From contig NZ_CANMFF010000009.1 of assembly GCF_947497005.1 (NCBI RefSeq), positions 124,001-188,000 of the forward strand: DNA of 64,000 nt, given 5' to 3'. Below the pieces are notes generated by a model. The model did no database searches. It saw only the letters and a program-made list of their open reading frames with translations, and had not been told where the DNA came from. Source of the DNA: an uncultured Ruegeria sp. (GTDB lineage Bacteria > Pseudomonadota > Alphaproteobacteria > Rhodobacterales > Rhodobacteraceae). The translations under genes and the position numbers were made by a program. Of the stretch, positions 36,136 to 48,685 are shown piece by piece (the stretch's first letter is position 1; the number at the start of each line of letters is the position of its first letter).

Positions 36136-36639
36136 TCACCACAGCTCGGGCTGTTGGGTGTATGCGATATAAAGCGGATGCTTGGGGTGACCATCCTTGG
36201 TCAGGCCCAGATGGAACAGTGGCTGGCCGGTTTCGCGCAAAAGGGTTTCAACCGCCGGCCCGCGCTCCAAATGCGCACCATGGGTGCCCCAGGCGGCGAT
36301 GATCTGATCGGCCCATTGCACGCCGTCCAGAATAGCCCGGTCATTCTCTGGCCCCACTGGATCGGTGGCGGCGCGCATCTTATGCGGATCGGTGTCGCGC
36401 CAGGCAAAGATGTTGGTGACCTGAAAGGCACCGAACCCCAATGCGCGCGCGCGTCGTTCGCAGCGTTCCACCGTGGGATCGTTCTGTACCTCGGTTGCAG
36501 TCGACGGGTTCAGCATCACGAACAACGCCCTTTTCCCTTCCGGGTCCCAGATACGGGTCAGGCTATAGCGATACATTTCGCAGTCAGAATAAACGGCGGT
36601 CGAGGGCGCATCGCCCTTGATATGGGAACGGGTGATCAT
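36136..36639 (-). CDS. DUF1643 protein
   Basis: The 167-residue product has the DUF1643 core: CEMYRYSLTRIWDPEGKRAL, VMLNPSTATEVQNDPTVERC, RARALGFGAFQVTNIFAWRD and VQWADQIIAAWGTHG. The family is widespread in bacteria and phages. It has a uracil-DNA-glycosylase-like look in the NPSTA and AWG motifs, but no activity is established. No signal peptide. It lies 21 bases from the end of truB on the same strand. Confidence 0.87.
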   Translation of the reverse strand: MITRSHIKGDAPSTAVYSDCEMYRYSLTRIWDPEGKRALFVMLNPSTATEVQNDPTVERCERRARALGFGAFQVTNIFAWRDTDPHKMRAATDPVGPENDRAILDGVQWADQIIAAWGTHGAHLERGPAVETLLRETGQPLFHLGLTKDGHPKHPLYIAYTQQPELW

Positions 36640-36660
36640 GCCTTTCGCCTAACACGTGGT

Positions 36661-37566
36661 TCAGACGACGAACACCCGGCTGGGATGCAATTCACCTGAT
36701 TTGTAGATGCCTACGGCCACGGCTTTGCCATCCAGCGAGGCCCAGGCTTCGTCGCCATACTCGACATCCGAGGCCAGCACCATGCCCGGGTTGCCGTTGC
36801 GTAGCCGGGTCGCGCCTTCGGGGCTGCATTTCAGTTCCGGCAGACCCGAGAGACCGGTTTCCAGAGGGTGCAGGTAGTCGTCCAGCGCGGTCGTCTTGGC
36901 CATCTCATCGATCTGCTCGATACTCAGCCCGTCTTCTGCCTCGAACGGGCCGGACCAGATGCGGCGCAGCACCTTGACGTGGCCATGACACCCCAACGCC
37001 GCACCCAGATCGCGCGCGATGGACCGGACATAGCCGCCTTTGCCACAGGTCATTTCCAGTACAACGTGATCATCATCGGGGCGGTCGACAAGGATCAGCT
37101 CCTCGACCCAAAGGGGCCGGGCAGTCAGTTCCACATCTTCGCCATCGCGGGCCAGTTTATAGGCGCGCTGGCCATCGATCTTCACGGCCGAGAATTTCGG
37201 CGGGACCTGCATAATGTCGCCCAGAAACGGTGAAAGCGCCTGTTTGACATCTGCATCCGACGGGCGCTCATCGCTTTGTGCGATCACCTCGCCCTCGGCA
37301 TCATCGGTGTTGGTGGCCTGACCCAGACGAACGGTGAAGGTATAGGCTTTCAAAGCATCAGTGATGTAGGGAACGGTTTTGGTCGCCTCCCCCAGAGCCA
37401 CGGCCAGAACGCCTGTTGCCTCGGGGTCCAGCGTGCCGGCATGGCCCGCTTTCTTGGCGTCCATCGCCCAACGCACCTTGTTGACCATAGCCGTCGAGGT
37501 CATGCCCGCAGGCTTGTCCACCACCAGCCATCCGGAAATGTCGCGACCCTTGCGTTTGCGTCCCAT
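36661..37566 (-). CDS. truB: tRNA pseudouridine55 synthase
   Basis: The 301-residue product has the TruB active site, [18 protein letters not shown], with the catalytic Asp, and the N-terminal [20 protein letters not shown]. Later motifs [17 protein letters not shown] and the RNA-binding [14 protein letters not shown] agree. It makes pseudouridine at position 55 of the T-loop in tRNAs and acts as an RNA chaperone. It is part of the translation block with rbfA and rpsO on the same strand, but a DUF2233 gene is inserted between truB and rbfA. Confidence 0.96.
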   Translation of the reverse strand: MGRKRKGRDISGWLVVDKPAGMTSTAMVNKVRWAMDAKKAGHAGTLDPEATGVLAVALGEATKTVPYITDALKAYTFTVRLGQATNTDDAEGEVIAQSDERPSDADVKQALSPFLGDIMQVPPKFSAVKIDGQRAYKLARDGEDVELTARPLWVEELILVDRPDDDHVVLEMTCGKGGYVRSIARDLGAALGCHGHVKVLRRIWSGPFEAEDGLSIEQIDEMAKTTALDDYLHPLETGLSGLPELKCSPEGATRLRNGNPGMVLASDVEYGDEAWASLDGKAVAVGIYKSGELHPSRVFVV

Positions 37567-37620
37567 CTTGCACCTTGCCTTTTGCCGAGGCGCGCGACCT
37601 ATCGGATCACCATCGCCCTG

Positions 37621-38364
37621 TCAATTTGAAGGCCTATCCTCGACCACGCCGACAATGGGCCCCAGAGAGAACCCCAGATCTGAACGGCTATTGGCGCGGT
37701 CATACATTCGCGAGATATTGCCATCCAGAAACAGCGCGTTCGGGGTACCCAGAGCATCGCGGAACAGGCTGCCGAATTCGTGGAAGGTCACGTAATCTTC
37801 GGAGATTACGAATACAGCACGTGTGCCGTCGTCGCTCGTGCCCACACCGTTACGAATGTAGCGCGAGGTCGAATCAGGCAGGAAGCGCGGATGCAGCTCT
37901 CCGTCGATTACCAGCATCGGCCCGGATTGGGTGGCAAAGCGGCAGTTCGGGGCACGATCAACGTAATCCAGCGTCTCAAACACATCGGCGCGACCCTTGC
38001 GGATGCAGAACACCCCATTGGGCAGTAGCCCGAAATTGCCGGGGCCAGGGTTTGCGATGATGCGCATCTGCTCCTGTCCGTCTTCGACATAGTGACCCAC
38101 GGGCGAGCGGTCGTCATGATACATGCCCGCATTCATCGCAAAGGTCAGCTGTTTGCCGTCGGGCACCAGCGTCTCGTTGACGGATGAGAAGTGGCCAAGA
38201 ACGTCGCCATCCTCGCCGTTCAGAAACAGGCGAATGTCTTCGTTGGCTGCATCAACCTCGCAGACCGTATACCGCAAGTCCTCGTGGGTCAGCTTTTCGC
38301 AAGTCACTGCCTCAACTTGCGCGGCCCAGAGAACCGCGCAAAATGTGGTCAGCGTGCGGATCAC
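37621..38364 (-). CDS. Exported phosphodiester glycosidase-family protein (DUF2233)
   Basis: The 247-residue product has an N-terminal Sec signal ending at EAVTCE and matches the NAGPA/DUF2233 family: [58 protein letters not shown] and the late [11 protein letters not shown]. The mammalian member is the uncovering enzyme that removes N-acetylglucosamine from phosphodiesters; bacterial members likely cleave glycosyl phosphodiester or related bonds in the periplasm. Conserved Asp and Asn in these motifs fit catalysis. It overlaps rbfA by four bases at its start. Confidence 0.88.
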   Translation of the reverse strand: MIRTLTTFCAVLWAAQVEAVTCEKLTHEDLRYTVCEVDAANEDIRLFLNGEDGDVLGHFSSVNETLVPDGKQLTFAMNAGMYHDDRSPVGHYVEDGQEQMRIIANPGPGNFGLLPNGVFCIRKGRADVFETLDYVDRAPNCRFATQSGPMLVIDGELHPRFLPDSTSRYIRNGVGTSDDGTRAVFVISEDYVTFHEFGSLFRDALGTPNALFLDGNISRMYDRANSRSDLGFSLGPIVGVVEDRPSN

Positions 38365-38756
38365 TCGTCCAGATCGCGGCGCACCGCGTCCTGTTCGAAC
38401 ATGCGGCGGGTGTCGTCCAGACGGTCAAACGTGTCATCCAGCCGGAACCGCAGATCGGGCGAGAATTTCAGGCCGACCTTCTTACCGACCATGCGGCGCA
38501 GCTCGTGTTTGTTGCGGGCCAGCAGTTCGATCACGTCCTCCTGCCCTTTGCCGCCCAGAGGCAGCACGAAGGCGGTCGCGATTTTCAGATCGGGCGAGGT
38601 GCGCACCTCACCCACGGTGATCGACATGCGGTTCAGGTCTGGGTCGTGGACATCTCCGCGCGCCAGAACTTCGGACAGGGTGCGGCGGATCAGTTCGCCG
38701 ACACGCAGCTGTCGTTGGGACGGGCCGGGGCCATCGTGAAATTTGTTCTTTGCCAT
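38361..38756 (-). CDS. rbfA: Ribosome-binding factor A
   Basis: The 131-residue product from ATG 38756 has the RbfA pattern: [41 protein letters not shown], and the KH-like [20 protein letters not shown] before the end. RbfA binds the pre-30S subunit near helix 1 and helps late 16S rRNA maturation. It leads a leftward operon to DUF2233 (four-base overlap) and truB. It is divergent from dapB with 91 bases between starts. Confidence 0.95.
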   Translation of the reverse strand: MAKNKFHDGPGPSQRQLRVGELIRRTLSEVLARGDVHDPDLNRMSITVGEVRTSPDLKIATAFVLPLGGKGQEDVIELLARNKHELRRMVGKKVGLKFSPDLRFRLDDTFDRLDDTRRMFEQDAVRRDLDE

Positions 38757-38847
38757 AAACCCCGATCTAAGCCCAAAGCGGGGCTTTGCCAAGCGGGCGC
38801 GAACGAGGTAGGAGGCTTTGAGCCGAATTCGAGAAAGGACCAGCGCA

Positions 38848-39657
38848 ATGACCCATATTCCGGGGATCGTCATCACAGGGGCTTCGGGCCGTATGGGGCA
38901 GATGCTGATCAAGACCGTGACGGACAGCGATCAGGCGCGTCTGGTGGGTGTTGTCGAACGCGAGGGTCACGATTGGATCGGTCAGGATGTGGGCACGGCG
39001 ATGGGTGGCCCCGCACTGGGCGTCAAAATCACCGACGACCCGTTGGAAGCATTCGCGCAGGCGCAGGCGGTGATCGATTTTACCGCGCCCGAGGCAACGC
39101 TGGAGTTTGCCGCTTTGGCTGCGCAGGCACGGTGCGTACATGTGATCGGCACAACCGGAATGGCAGACGAGCAGATTGCGGCACTTGAACCGGCCTCGCG
39201 TCATGCGGTGATCGTACGCGCGGGCAACATGAGCCTTGGCGTCAACCTGCTGGTGCAATTGACCAAAAAGGTCGCTGCTGCGCTGGATGAGGATTTTGAT
39301 ATCGAAATCATCGAAGGGCATCACCACCACAAGGTAGACGCTCCGTCTGGCACAGCGTTGATGTTGGGCGAGGCTGCGGCCGAGGGGCGCGGCGTTACAC
39401 TGACAGATGTGTCCGACCGGGGCCGCGACGGCATCACCGGCCCCCGCAAACGCGGCGATATCGGCTTCCACGCCATTCGCGGCGGCGACATTGTTGGTGA
39501 ACATGACGTGCTGTTCGCGGCCCCCGGAGAACGCATTGTCCTGCGCCATCTGGCCAGTGACCGCGCAATCTTTGCGCGCGGCGCTTTGAAAGCTGCGCTG
39601 TGGGGGCAGGGGAAGGCGCCCGGCCAGTATGACATGGTGGATGTGCTGGGGCTGTAA
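38848..39657 (+). CDS. dapB: 4-hydroxy-tetrahydrodipicolinate reductase
   Basis: The 269-residue product from ATG 38848 has the N-terminal NAD(P)H fold ([14 protein letters not shown]), [11 protein letters not shown], and the substrate-binding signature [19 protein letters not shown] with the catalytic His and Lys. The gene has GAAAGGA upstream. It makes tetrahydrodipicolinate in lysine and diaminopimelate synthesis, so it is likely essential. A DUF2306 membrane gene follows after 39 bases. Confidence 0.96.
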   Translation: MTHIPGIVITGASGRMGQMLIKTVTDSDQARLVGVVEREGHDWIGQDVGTAMGGPALGVKITDDPLEAFAQAQAVIDFTAPEATLEFAALAAQARCVHVIGTTGMADEQIAALEPASRHAVIVRAGNMSLGVNLLVQLTKKVAAALDEDFDIEIIEGHHHHKVDAPSGTALMLGEAAAEGRGVTLTDVSDRGRDGITGPRKRGDIGFHAIRGGDIVGEHDVLFAAPGERIVLRHLASDRAIFARGALKAALWGQGKAPGQYDMVDVLGL

Positions 39658-39696
39658 GCCATAGACGAAGCGGTCGCCGACGCTAAGCTCTGACCC

Positions 39697-40380
39697 ATGA
39701 GGATTCGGCACACTGGACTGGCAACCGGCGTTTGGCTTGCAGTGTTTTACCTGACACTGCTGCCATTCGTGGCGCATGGCGTTGGTATGATAGGCATTGG
39801 CCTATCGGAAGACGCAGCCCAACAGAGCTATCTGTTCGCGGATGACCAGTTCGTCGGCAATGCAGCCATGTTGGTGCATATCCTGGCAGGTACGCTTCTG
39901 GTGGTACTCGTGCCGCTTCAACTGCTGAAAGGGCTTCGGCTCGAATACAATCGATTGCACCGCGCGATGGGAACCGGATTGGTGGCACTGGCGCTGATCA
40001 CAGGTCTGGCAGGCATGACCTATATCCCATTGCGCGGGACAATCGGTGGCCCGGTGATGTCCGCAGCCTTCTTTCTGTATGGGCTGTGTCTGTTCACGGC
40101 CGCACTGATGGTGGCGCGCATGGCCTTAGCCAGAGATCGAGCAGGTCATTGGGCGTGGGGTTTGCGCTTGTTCTGGCTGGCGCTTGGGTCGTGGCTCTAC
40201 AGATTGCACTATACGCTATGGTACTTGCTGACTGGTGGTCTTGGGTCAGAGCCCGATTTCTCGGGCCCTTTCGATCTGGTGCAGAACTTTGCGTTTTTCG
40301 TGCCCTATCTTTTGGTTGTTCAGGTTTGGGTATCCAATAGGCGCAATGCTCATCATGGGACGTTGGCTACAAATCCCTGA
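39697..40380 (+). CDS. DUF2306-type integral membrane protein
   Basis: The 227-residue product has about six transmembrane helices: LAVFYLTLLPFVAHG; VHILAGTLLVVLVPLQL; VALALITGLAGMTYI; AFFLYGLCLFTAALM; LFWLALGSWLYRLHY; and NFAFFVPYLLVVQVWV. It contains YNRLHRAMGTGLVAL, the conserved HR between helices 2 and 3 of DUF2306 proteins. The function is unknown, possibly haem- or quinone-linked because of the conserved His. It ends 14 bases inside the convergent AllA-like gene. Confidence 0.8.
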   Translation: MRIRHTGLATGVWLAVFYLTLLPFVAHGVGMIGIGLSEDAAQQSYLFADDQFVGNAAMLVHILAGTLLVVLVPLQLLKGLRLEYNRLHRAMGTGLVALALITGLAGMTYIPLRGTIGGPVMSAAFFLYGLCLFTAALMVARMALARDRAGHWAWGLRLFWLALGSWLYRLHYTLWYLLTGGLGSEPDFSGPFDLVQNFAFFVPYLLVVQVWVSNRRNAHHGTLATNP

Positions 40381-41031
40381 TCTTATCTGCGCGCAGGGGG
40401 CAGGCCAGATAGACGCCGAACTCTTTCCCCATATCGGCGCTGACACGGGCATGGACGCGCCCCTGCCGATCAAGGAATCGCTGGTTGTCTTCAACCGGGA
40501 AAATTCCTTCGTGCCATATGCCGGGATGGATATAGAGGCCGCGCGAGCCGTCACACCAGAACGCCACAACCTTGTCCGGGGTCAGATTGTCACCGGGCAG
40601 AGCGACAGGCACGATGAAGGGCTTGTTGTCCAGCGGCCAGAACATCTGCCCGCCATCCGGGTGGTAGTTCATATGCCACAACAGCACCTGATCGCGTGGC
40701 GCGGTTTTCCGGTCGGTCTGCGCGGCCTGTGGATCAGCGGACCAGCCAAGAACATAGTGACCTTTGACCGCTTCGTTCTCGCCGTATAGCACATCGCCCT
40801 GCCAGTCGCATTTGAACGTGCCTTCGACCCAACCACCTTCGTCGCCCGTTCCTTCGTCGATGGGGCGCCAGCCTTGCTGCGGCCAGCGCACAATTTCGAT
40901 TTCAAAGGATTCAGGGTCGTCAACCAGGCATCCATAGCTCTTGACCGAGTCTTCCGTCGCCCGGATCAGAGGAACCTCATGCCACGGCAAAGAAGGTTTT
41001 GTGCTGGCTTCGAAGATGTATTCCGGAGCGT

Positions 41032-41035
<4 letters not shown>
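40367..41035 (-). CDS. Ureidoglycolate lyase (AllA)-like cupin, third gene of tmp operon
   Basis: The 222-residue product resembles the AllA/ureidoglycolate lyase superfamily, a cupin-like fold: VKSYGCLVDDPESFE, HMNYHPDGGQMFWPL and the C-terminal GLYIHPGIWHEGIFPV match the usual order. It is longer than E. coli AllA (about 160) and has an extra middle segment. Genuine ureidoglycolate lyase works in allantoin breakdown, but no allantoin gene is here. Instead it is coupled by ATGA to tmpB, which is coupled to tmpA, so a role in trimethylaminoethylphosphonate or glycine betaine metabolism is more likely. The activity is unknown. Confidence 0.75.
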
Positions 41036-42853
<1,818 letters not shown>

Positions 42854-43708
42854 ATGGCTAAGAAAAAGATCGGATTGCCGCCCCTGGACTGGCTGCGGGT
42901 GTTCGAGGCTGCCGGACGTCTTGGTGGATTCTCGGCAGCTGCTAAAGAGTTTGGACTGACGCAGGCGGCGGTCAGTCAACGGATCGGCAATCTTGAAGCC
43001 TGGCTGGGCCGATCCTTGTTCGTGCGCGAGGCGCGGGGCGTGTCGCTGACAGTGGAAGGCGAAAGCTATCTGCCTTTGGTACAGGACAGCCTGCAGGCGC
43101 TGGAGCGCAACACTGAAGACCTGTTCGGGAAATCCCCGCGCGAACTCAGGGTGGCCGGATTGTCATCGAACATTCATGCGCTTGTCCTACCCGCCCTGCC
43201 TGCCTTTCATCACTTGCAGCCCAAGGTTCGGGTGATGACCGACTCGGTCGCACGTCGGTCGTCCCTGGATGAGGAACGCACATGGCTGCAAATCCGTTAT
43301 GGCCGGGGTATGTGGTCCGGGCGAGATGCGGCCCTGATTGCGCGCGAAGTCCTTGTGCCTATGGCCGCACCGGATATCAGCTGGGGCGCGCCCTTGATTG
43401 ATCTGCGCGGCGAACGCCCCGGCTGGCGTGAGTGGAGCCAGAAATGTGGCCGAGAAGATTTGCCGCCTTCAACAATCAGCTTCGATTCAATGGAACACGC
43501 AATTTCGGCAGCGCGGCGCGGAATGGGAATGGTTTTGGGGTCGGTTCCGTTGGCGGCCGCCGATCTTCAGGAGGGTCAGCTGCGCAGGCTGGATTTGCCT
43601 GAACTGCAAACCAAAGACGGGTATTGGCTGACATGGCCCGAAGACCGGGCGAAGTCCAAAAAACAACGTGCGTTGATCGAGGATTTCCTGAAGGCGCTGC
43701 GCGGCTGA
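42854..43708 (+). CDS. LysR-family regulator (GcvA-like) of the tmp operon
   Basis: From ATG 42854 (an upstream TTG at 42842 is less likely) the 284-residue product begins with the winged HTH: PPLDWLRVFEAAGRLGGFSA and EFGLTQAAVSQRIGNLEAW. The effector domain has FDSMEHAISAARRGMGMVLG, the late GcvA-type motif. It is divergent from tmpA, and the intervening region holds a T-N11-A candidate site, so it likely activates tmpA-tmpB on sensing TMAEP or a product. The DUF1674 gene ends four bases beyond its stop. Confidence 0.9.
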   Translation: MAKKKIGLPPLDWLRVFEAAGRLGGFSAAAKEFGLTQAAVSQRIGNLEAWLGRSLFVREARGVSLTVEGESYLPLVQDSLQALERNTEDLFGKSPRELRVAGLSSNIHALVLPALPAFHHLQPKVRVMTDSVARRSSLDEERTWLQIRYGRGMWSGRDAALIAREVLVPMAAPDISWGAPLIDLRGERPGWREWSQKCGREDLPPSTISFDSMEHAISAARRGMGMVLGSVPLAAADLQEGQLRRLDLPELQTKDGYWLTWPEDRAKSKKQRALIEDFLKALRG

Positions 43709-43712
43709 GCGC

Positions 43713-43895
43713 TCAGAAGTCGATGGCGATACCTTTCTTTTCCCAATCGCCGTAACGGGCCGGATCCGGCCCGTCGCGACCACCCAGTTCCTTGGGCAGC
43801 TTTGTGGCCTCGGCTTCGGCCTTGCGGCGGCGTTCTTCCGCTTCGGCCAGCGCGCGCTGGGCAGCAAGGGGCATATCTTTGCTGTTGTCACTCAT
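43713..43895 (-). CDS. DUF1674 / SDHAF4-like succinate dehydrogenase assembly factor
   Basis: I choose ATG 43895 with AAGGAA about nine bases upstream. The 60-residue product is basic and Lys/Ala-rich at the start and ends in the family signature GGRDGPDPARYGDWEKKG followed by IAIDF. DUF1674 is the bacterial counterpart of mitochondrial SDHAF4, which binds the flavinylated SdhA during complex II assembly. The sdh genes are not in this window. It is divergent from rsmB and only four bases from the convergent LysR stop. Confidence 0.88.
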   Translation of the reverse strand: MSDNSKDMPLAAQRALAEAEERRRKAEAEATKLPKELGGRDGPDPARYGDWEKKGIAIDF

Positions 43896-43983
43896 GACAT
43901 TGGGTTCCTTTCCGTCCATAGCCTTGATATACGCGCGCGTCCGCCAAAGGCAATGCGGGCTCAGGTCACATGAAGGCGGAACC

Positions 43984-45243
43984 ATGTCAAACAGTGCAAC
44001 AGCAGCACGGCGCAGCGCAATCTATCTTCTGGATCAGGTTCTGGGCGAAGGCCGCCTGCTGTCCGAATGTCTGGCGGCGGGTGCTCTGGATCGGCTGGAG
44101 CCCGAGGACCGCGCGCGCGCCCAGCGCCTGGCATCGGAAACGCTGCGCGGACTGGAGCGGGCCGACCGTCTGCTGGACAACCATCTGAATCGCACACCGG
44201 CCCTGACGGTTCACAACACGCTGAGACTGGGCGCGATCGAGCTGTGTAACGGTGAAGCCGCGCATGGCGTGGTGAATTCGATGGTCGAGATCATCAGCCG
44301 TTCGCGCAAGCATGGACGTCTGAAGGGCTTGGTAAATGCCGTTCTGCGCAAGGTTGCGACAGAGGGGCCCGAGGCGTGGCCGAAGATGCGTGTCCCGCGT
44401 TTGCCAGAGTGGTTGCGGGATCCGCTGATCATGGCGTGGGGCGCGGATGCCGTTGCCGGGATGGAGCAGGCGCATTTCGGGGGGGCGCCACTCGATCTGA
44501 CTTTGAAGCCGGGGGTGAACGGCCCTTCGGGCGATGTGTTGCCGACAGGCTCAATTCGCTTGCAGGATGCCGGTCAGGTTTCGACTCTGCCGGGGTACAA
44601 AGCCGGGGATTGGTGGGTGCAGGATGCGGCAGCTGCTTTACCGGTTCGCGTTCTGGCGCCCAAGGCGGGCGAGAAGGTGCTGGATCTTTGTGCAGCGCCC
44701 GGAGGTAAAACGATGCAAATGGTCGCCGCCGGAGCGAATGTCACGGCTTTGGATGTATCGGAAGCCCGGATGGCGCGGGTGAGCGATAACCTTGAGCGCA
44801 CCGGGTTGAAGGCGCAGGTCGTTGTCGGGGATGCGCTGGAACATGAAGGCCAATACGACGCAATCCTGTTGGACGCGCCTTGTTCGGCTACCGGCACGAT
44901 CCGCAGGCATCCCGATTTGCCGTTTGCCAAAGATGGCTCGGAATTCGGCGGTCTGATCGAGCTTCAAACGCAAATGTTGGCCCATGCCTTGACTTTGCTG
45001 AAACCCGGCGGGCGCTTGGTCTATTGCACCTGTTCATTGCTGCCGGATGAAGGTGAGGTTCAGATCGAAGAAGCATTGGACATGTATCCTGGCATGACCG
45101 TGAATCGCGCCGCTCTGAACATACCGGGCGTCGAAGAGGACTGGATCACCGAAGAGGGCGGGCTGCGGTTGCGGCCGGATTTTTGGCCGGATCGCGGCGG
45201 ATTGGATGGGTTCTATATCGCCTGTCTGAACAAATCTGCCTGA
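43984..45243 (+). CDS. rsmB: 16S rRNA (cytosine967-C5)-methyltransferase
   Basis: The 419-residue product from ATG 43984 has an N-terminal NusB-like helical domain (residues 1-135, with LRLGAIELCNG) and a C-terminal methyltransferase domain: LDLCAAPGGKTMQM as motif I, the DAPCSATGTIRRHPD motif with one catalytic cysteine, and VYCTCSLLPDEGE with the other. RsmB methylates C967 of 16S rRNA. It heads a plus-strand run to the heparinase-like and purH genes, an arrangement common in Rhodobacteraceae. Confidence 0.93.
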   Translation: MSNSATAARRSAIYLLDQVLGEGRLLSECLAAGALDRLEPEDRARAQRLASETLRGLERADRLLDNHLNRTPALTVHNTLRLGAIELCNGEAAHGVVNSMVEIISRSRKHGRLKGLVNAVLRKVATEGPEAWPKMRVPRLPEWLRDPLIMAWGADAVAGMEQAHFGGAPLDLTLKPGVNGPSGDVLPTGSIRLQDAGQVSTLPGYKAGDWWVQDAAAALPVRVLAPKAGEKVLDLCAAPGGKTMQMVAAGANVTALDVSEARMARVSDNLERTGLKAQVVVGDALEHEGQYDAILLDAPCSATGTIRRHPDLPFAKDGSEFGGLIELQTQMLAHALTLLKPGGRLVYCTCSLLPDEGEVQIEEALDMYPGMTVNRAALNIPGVEEDWITEEGGLRLRPDFWPDRGGLDGFYIACLNKSA

Positions 45244-45333
45244 GCGCACGCTTTTCGATGACTTGACGATCGGCACCGTCTATCGTTGGGTCTCAAGCGC
45301 CAGCAGAGCGCAAGGGGCAGAGTAACACGCGTC

Positions 45334-47073
45334 ATGTCGAAATCAGACACCATGACCAGTCGGTGGATGCGGTTTCAGAACCGTTTCTACGCGCGCCTGA
45401 GCCAGCGGCAAAAGGCGGTCACGGGGTTTGTTGCGCAACCTGATCCGCGTACTGTGGGTTCTTTTGCGCGCGGACGACAGTTGGTCGCCGGTAACCTGTT
45501 GTTCGCCGGGTATCTGGTCGAGGCAGAAGATACCGGACTTTGGGATGTGGCCGCCCCCAGCGCCGGCTTTGACGACGAACGCCACGGCTTTGCTTGGTTG
45601 GATGATCTGGCCGCTGTCGGCGACATGCGCGCACGGGAAAAGGCGCAGCGCTGGGTCTGGGGCTGGATCGAGGCGCATGGGCGCGGGCAAGGACCCGGCT
45701 GGGTGCCTGATCTGACCGGACGCCGTGTCATGCGCTGGATCAACCACGCGATCTTTCTGCTGCGTGGGGCGGACGAAAAGCAAAGCAGGCTGTTCTTTCG
45801 GTCTTTGGCTCAACAGACATGGTTCCTGTCCAAACGCTGGCAAGCCGCGACACCGGGCTTGCCACGGTTCGAAACTCTGGCCGGTCTGGTACAGGCCGGG
45901 TTGGCGTTGGAGGGGCTGGAGCAGATAGCCGACCTCGCTTTGCGCGCCCTGGCCGGAGAATGCGACCGTCAGGTAGATGCGCAGGGCGGTATTCCAACGC
46001 GCAATCCGGAAGAGCTGCTTGAGGTGTTCACGCTGCTCAGCTGGACTTCGGCGGCTCTAAGCGATCTTGGACGCGGTACGCCTGTTGCGCAGGCCAATGC
46101 GATCAAGCGGATCGCGCCGACCCTGCGCAGCCTGCGCCATGCGGATGGTGCACTGGCGCGGTTCCACGGTGGCGGGCGCGGAGTTGAGGGACGTCTGGAG
46201 CAGGCTCTTGCGCAAAGTGGCGTCAAACATAAGGCGGCCACCGAATTGCCGATGGGCTATGCGCGCTTGTCCGCCGCACGCACCACGATAATCGTAGATG
46301 CCAGCGTTCCGCCATCTGGTGCGGCCTCGTTCAACGCGCACGCGTCCACTCTGGCGTTCGAGCTAACTTCGGGGCGGCGCCCATTGATCGTGAATTGTGG
46401 GTCGGGGGCCAGTTTCGGGCTGGATTGGCGTCGCGCCGGGCGGGCGACGCCCTCGCATTCGACATTATGTCTGGATGGGTTTTCCAGTGCCCGGCTAACC
46501 AACCCGTTGCCGGGCCGCGAAAGTCAGGCACTGGTGGACGCGCCCCAAGAAGTGCCTGTTGATTTCGAAGACGCGTTCGAAGGTATCCGCTTCATGGCCG
46601 GGCATGATGGATATGCCAAGGTCTTTGGCCTAACTCACGCACGCACATTCGAATTGCGGTTCGACGGTCGTGAGCTGATGGTCGAGGATATTCTGCTGAC
46701 CGCGACCGACAAGGCGAAGCGTCAGTTCGACAAGGCGATGGATGCCTCGGGCCTCAAAGGTATCGGGTATGACATCCGTTTTCACCTGCATCCCGACGTG
46801 GATGCAGCGCTGGATTTGGGCGGGGCGGCGGTGTCGATGGCGCTCAAAAGCGGTGAGATCTGGGTTTTCCGCCATGATGGTATTGGAAAATTATCCGTCG
46901 AGCCAAGCGTTTACCTTGAAAAGGGGCGTTTAAAGCCACGCGCGACAAAACAGATCGTTCTATCTGGCCGCGCAATGGAGTATGCGACGCGCATCCGGTG
47001 GACTCTGAGCAAGGCACAGGACACAGCCTATGCCGTGCGCGATACGCACCGGGACGAGCCAGAATTCGACTGA
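45334..47073 (+). CDS. Heparinase II/III-family protein
   Basis: From ATG 45334 the 579-residue product has an N-terminal alpha/alpha toroid ([47 protein letters not shown]) and a C-terminal beta-sandwich of the heparinase II/III family ([34 protein letters not shown]). Polysaccharide lyases of this family cleave uronic-acid polymers, but the rsmB-purH linked members are widespread in alphaproteobacteria and have no proven substrate. No signal peptide is seen, so a cytoplasmic or unusually exported enzyme. ATG 45352 and TTG 45286 are alternative starts. Confidence 0.82.
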   Translation: MSKSDTMTSRWMRFQNRFYARLSQRQKAVTGFVAQPDPRTVGSFARGRQLVAGNLLFAGYLVEAEDTGLWDVAAPSAGFDDERHGFAWLDDLAAVGDMRAREKAQRWVWGWIEAHGRGQGPGWVPDLTGRRVMRWINHAIFLLRGADEKQSRLFFRSLAQQTWFLSKRWQAATPGLPRFETLAGLVQAGLALEGLEQIADLALRALAGECDRQVDAQGGIPTRNPEELLEVFTLLSWTSAALSDLGRGTPVAQANAIKRIAPTLRSLRHADGALARFHGGGRGVEGRLEQALAQSGVKHKAATELPMGYARLSAARTTIIVDASVPPSGAASFNAHASTLAFELTSGRRPLIVNCGSGASFGLDWRRAGRATPSHSTLCLDGFSSARLTNPLPGRESQALVDAPQEVPVDFEDAFEGIRFMAGHDGYAKVFGLTHARTFELRFDGRELMVEDILLTATDKAKRQFDKAMDASGLKGIGYDIRFHLHPDVDAALDLGGAAVSMALKSGEIWVFRHDGIGKLSVEPSVYLEKGRLKPRATKQIVLSGRAMEYATRIRWTLSKAQDTAYAVRDTHRDEPEFD

Positions 47074-47095
47074 CGCCAAAAGGACCTTTGGACCC

Positions 47096-48685
47096 ATGAC
47101 CGATCTTCACCCCGTGCGCCGCGCGTTGCTTTCCGTATCCGACAAAACCGGGCTGATCGAGCTGGGCAAGGCGCTGGCCGAGCGCGGGGTCGAGCTGCTG
47201 TCGACCGGCGGCACGGCCAAGGCACTGCGTGATGCAGGGCTCGCGGTGAAGGATGTCAGCGAGGTCACCGGCTTCCCCGAGATGATGGATGGCCGTGTCA
47301 AAACCCTGCACCCAATGGTGCATGGCGGTCTGCTGGCGTTGCGCGACAATGACACCCATGTTGCGGCCATGAACGAACACGGCATCCGTGCAATTGATCT
47401 GCTGGTGGTGAACCTCTACCCGTTCGAGGCCACCGTTGCCAAAGGCGCAGGTTACGATGAATGCGTCGAGAATATCGACATTGGCGGTCCGGCGATGATC
47501 CGCGCGGCGGCCAAGAACCATGCGTTTGTAAACGTGGTCGTGGACGTTGAGGATTACGACAAACTGCTGGGCGATATGGATCAGCACAACGGTGCGACCT
47601 GCCCGAAATTCCGCCGCAAGCTGGCGCAAAAGGCATATGCCCGCACCGCCGCCTATGACACGGCGGTCTCGAACTGGATGGCCGACGCTCTGCAGCTTGA
47701 GGCCCCTAAGCGCCGCGCTTTTGCCGGTGAGCTGAAGCAGACCCTGCGCTATGGCGAGAACAGCCACCAGACGGCGGCCTTCTACACCGATGGCACCAAC
47801 CGTCCGGGCGTAGCGACTGCGGTGCAGCATCAGGGCAAAGAACTGAGTTACAACAACATCAATGATACCGATGCGGCCTTTGAATTGGTGGCTGAGTTTG
47901 ATCCGACGCAAGGCGCGGCTTGTACCATCATCAAACACGCCAACCCTTGCGGTGTTGCCAAAGGCGCGACGTTGCTTGAGGCGTACAAGGCCGCGTTTGA
48001 CTGCGACCGCACCTCGGCCTTTGGCGGGATTGTAGCGCTGAACCAGCCGCTGGACGCCGAAACCGCGCAGGAGATCACCGGTATCTTCACCGAGGTTGTG
48101 ATCGCTCCTGGCGCATCGGATGAGGCCAAGGCGATCTTTGCCACCAAGAAAAACCTGCGCCTGCTGACGACCGACGCGCTTCCCGATGTGACCGCCGGCG
48201 GCAAAACCGTGCGTCAGGTTGCTGGTGGTCTGCTGGTTCAGGACAAGGACAATGGGTTCATCGGTATGGACGATCTGAAGGTCGTCACTCAAAAGGCCCC
48301 GAGCGATGAGCAAATGCGCGATCTTCTGTTCGCGTGGAAAGTCGCCAAGCACGTGAAGTCCAATGCCATCGTCTATGTTAAAGACGGTGCAACCGTCGGC
48401 GTCGGCGCGGGCCAGATGAGCCGTGTGGACTCGGCTCTGATCGCCGCGAAAAAAGCCGAACGCATGGCGGATGTACTGGGTCTGCCGCAGCCGCTGACCA
48501 TCGGTTCTGCCGTAGCGTCAGACGCGTTCTTCCCCTTCCCCGACGGTCTGATGGAGGCCGCCGAAGCCGGTGCCACCTGCGTGATCCAGCCGGGCGGATC
48601 GATGCGCGATGACGAAGTGATCGCCACCGCAGACGAGGCTGGTCTGGCCATGGTCTTCACCGGCATGCGGCATTTCCGGCACTGA
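47096..48685 (+). CDS. purH: AICAR transformylase / IMP cyclohydrolase
   Basis: The 529-residue product is full-length PurH. The N-terminal cyclohydrolase domain has [31 protein letters not shown] and [12 protein letters not shown]; the transformylase domain has [27 protein letters not shown] with the catalytic Lys-His, and the end [18 protein letters not shown]. It does the last two steps of IMP synthesis, adding formate from 10-formyl-THF and closing the ring. It lies 22 bases after the heparinase-like gene. Its TGA overlaps the lspA ATG by one base. Confidence 0.97.
   Translation: MTDLHPVRRALLSVSDKTGLIELGKALAERGVELLSTGGTAKALRDAGLAVKDVSEVTGFPEMMDGRVKTLHPMVHGGLLALRDNDTHVAAMNEHGIRAIDLLVVNLYPFEATVAKGAGYDECVENIDIGGPAMIRAAAKNHAFVNVVVDVEDYDKLLGDMDQHNGATCPKFRRKLAQKAYARTAAYDTAVSNWMADALQLEAPKRRAFAGELKQTLRYGENSHQTAAFYTDGTNRPGVATAVQHQGKELSYNNINDTDAAFELVAEFDPTQGAACTIIKHANPCGVAKGATLLEAYKAAFDCDRTSAFGGIVALNQPLDAETAQEITGIFTEVVIAPGASDEAKAIFATKKNLRLLTTDALPDVTAGGKTVRQVAGGLLVQDKDNGFIGMDDLKVVTQKAPSDEQMRDLLFAWKVAKHVKSNAIVYVKDGATVGVGAGQMSRVDSALIAAKKAERMADVLGLPQPLTIGSAVASDAFFPFPDGLMEAAEAGATCVIQPGGSMRDDEVIATADEAGLAMVFTGMRHFRH

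Noticed and set aside
46844..48352. 502-codon minus-strand frame over purH
   Set aside because: Antisense to a full-length PurH; no motif.
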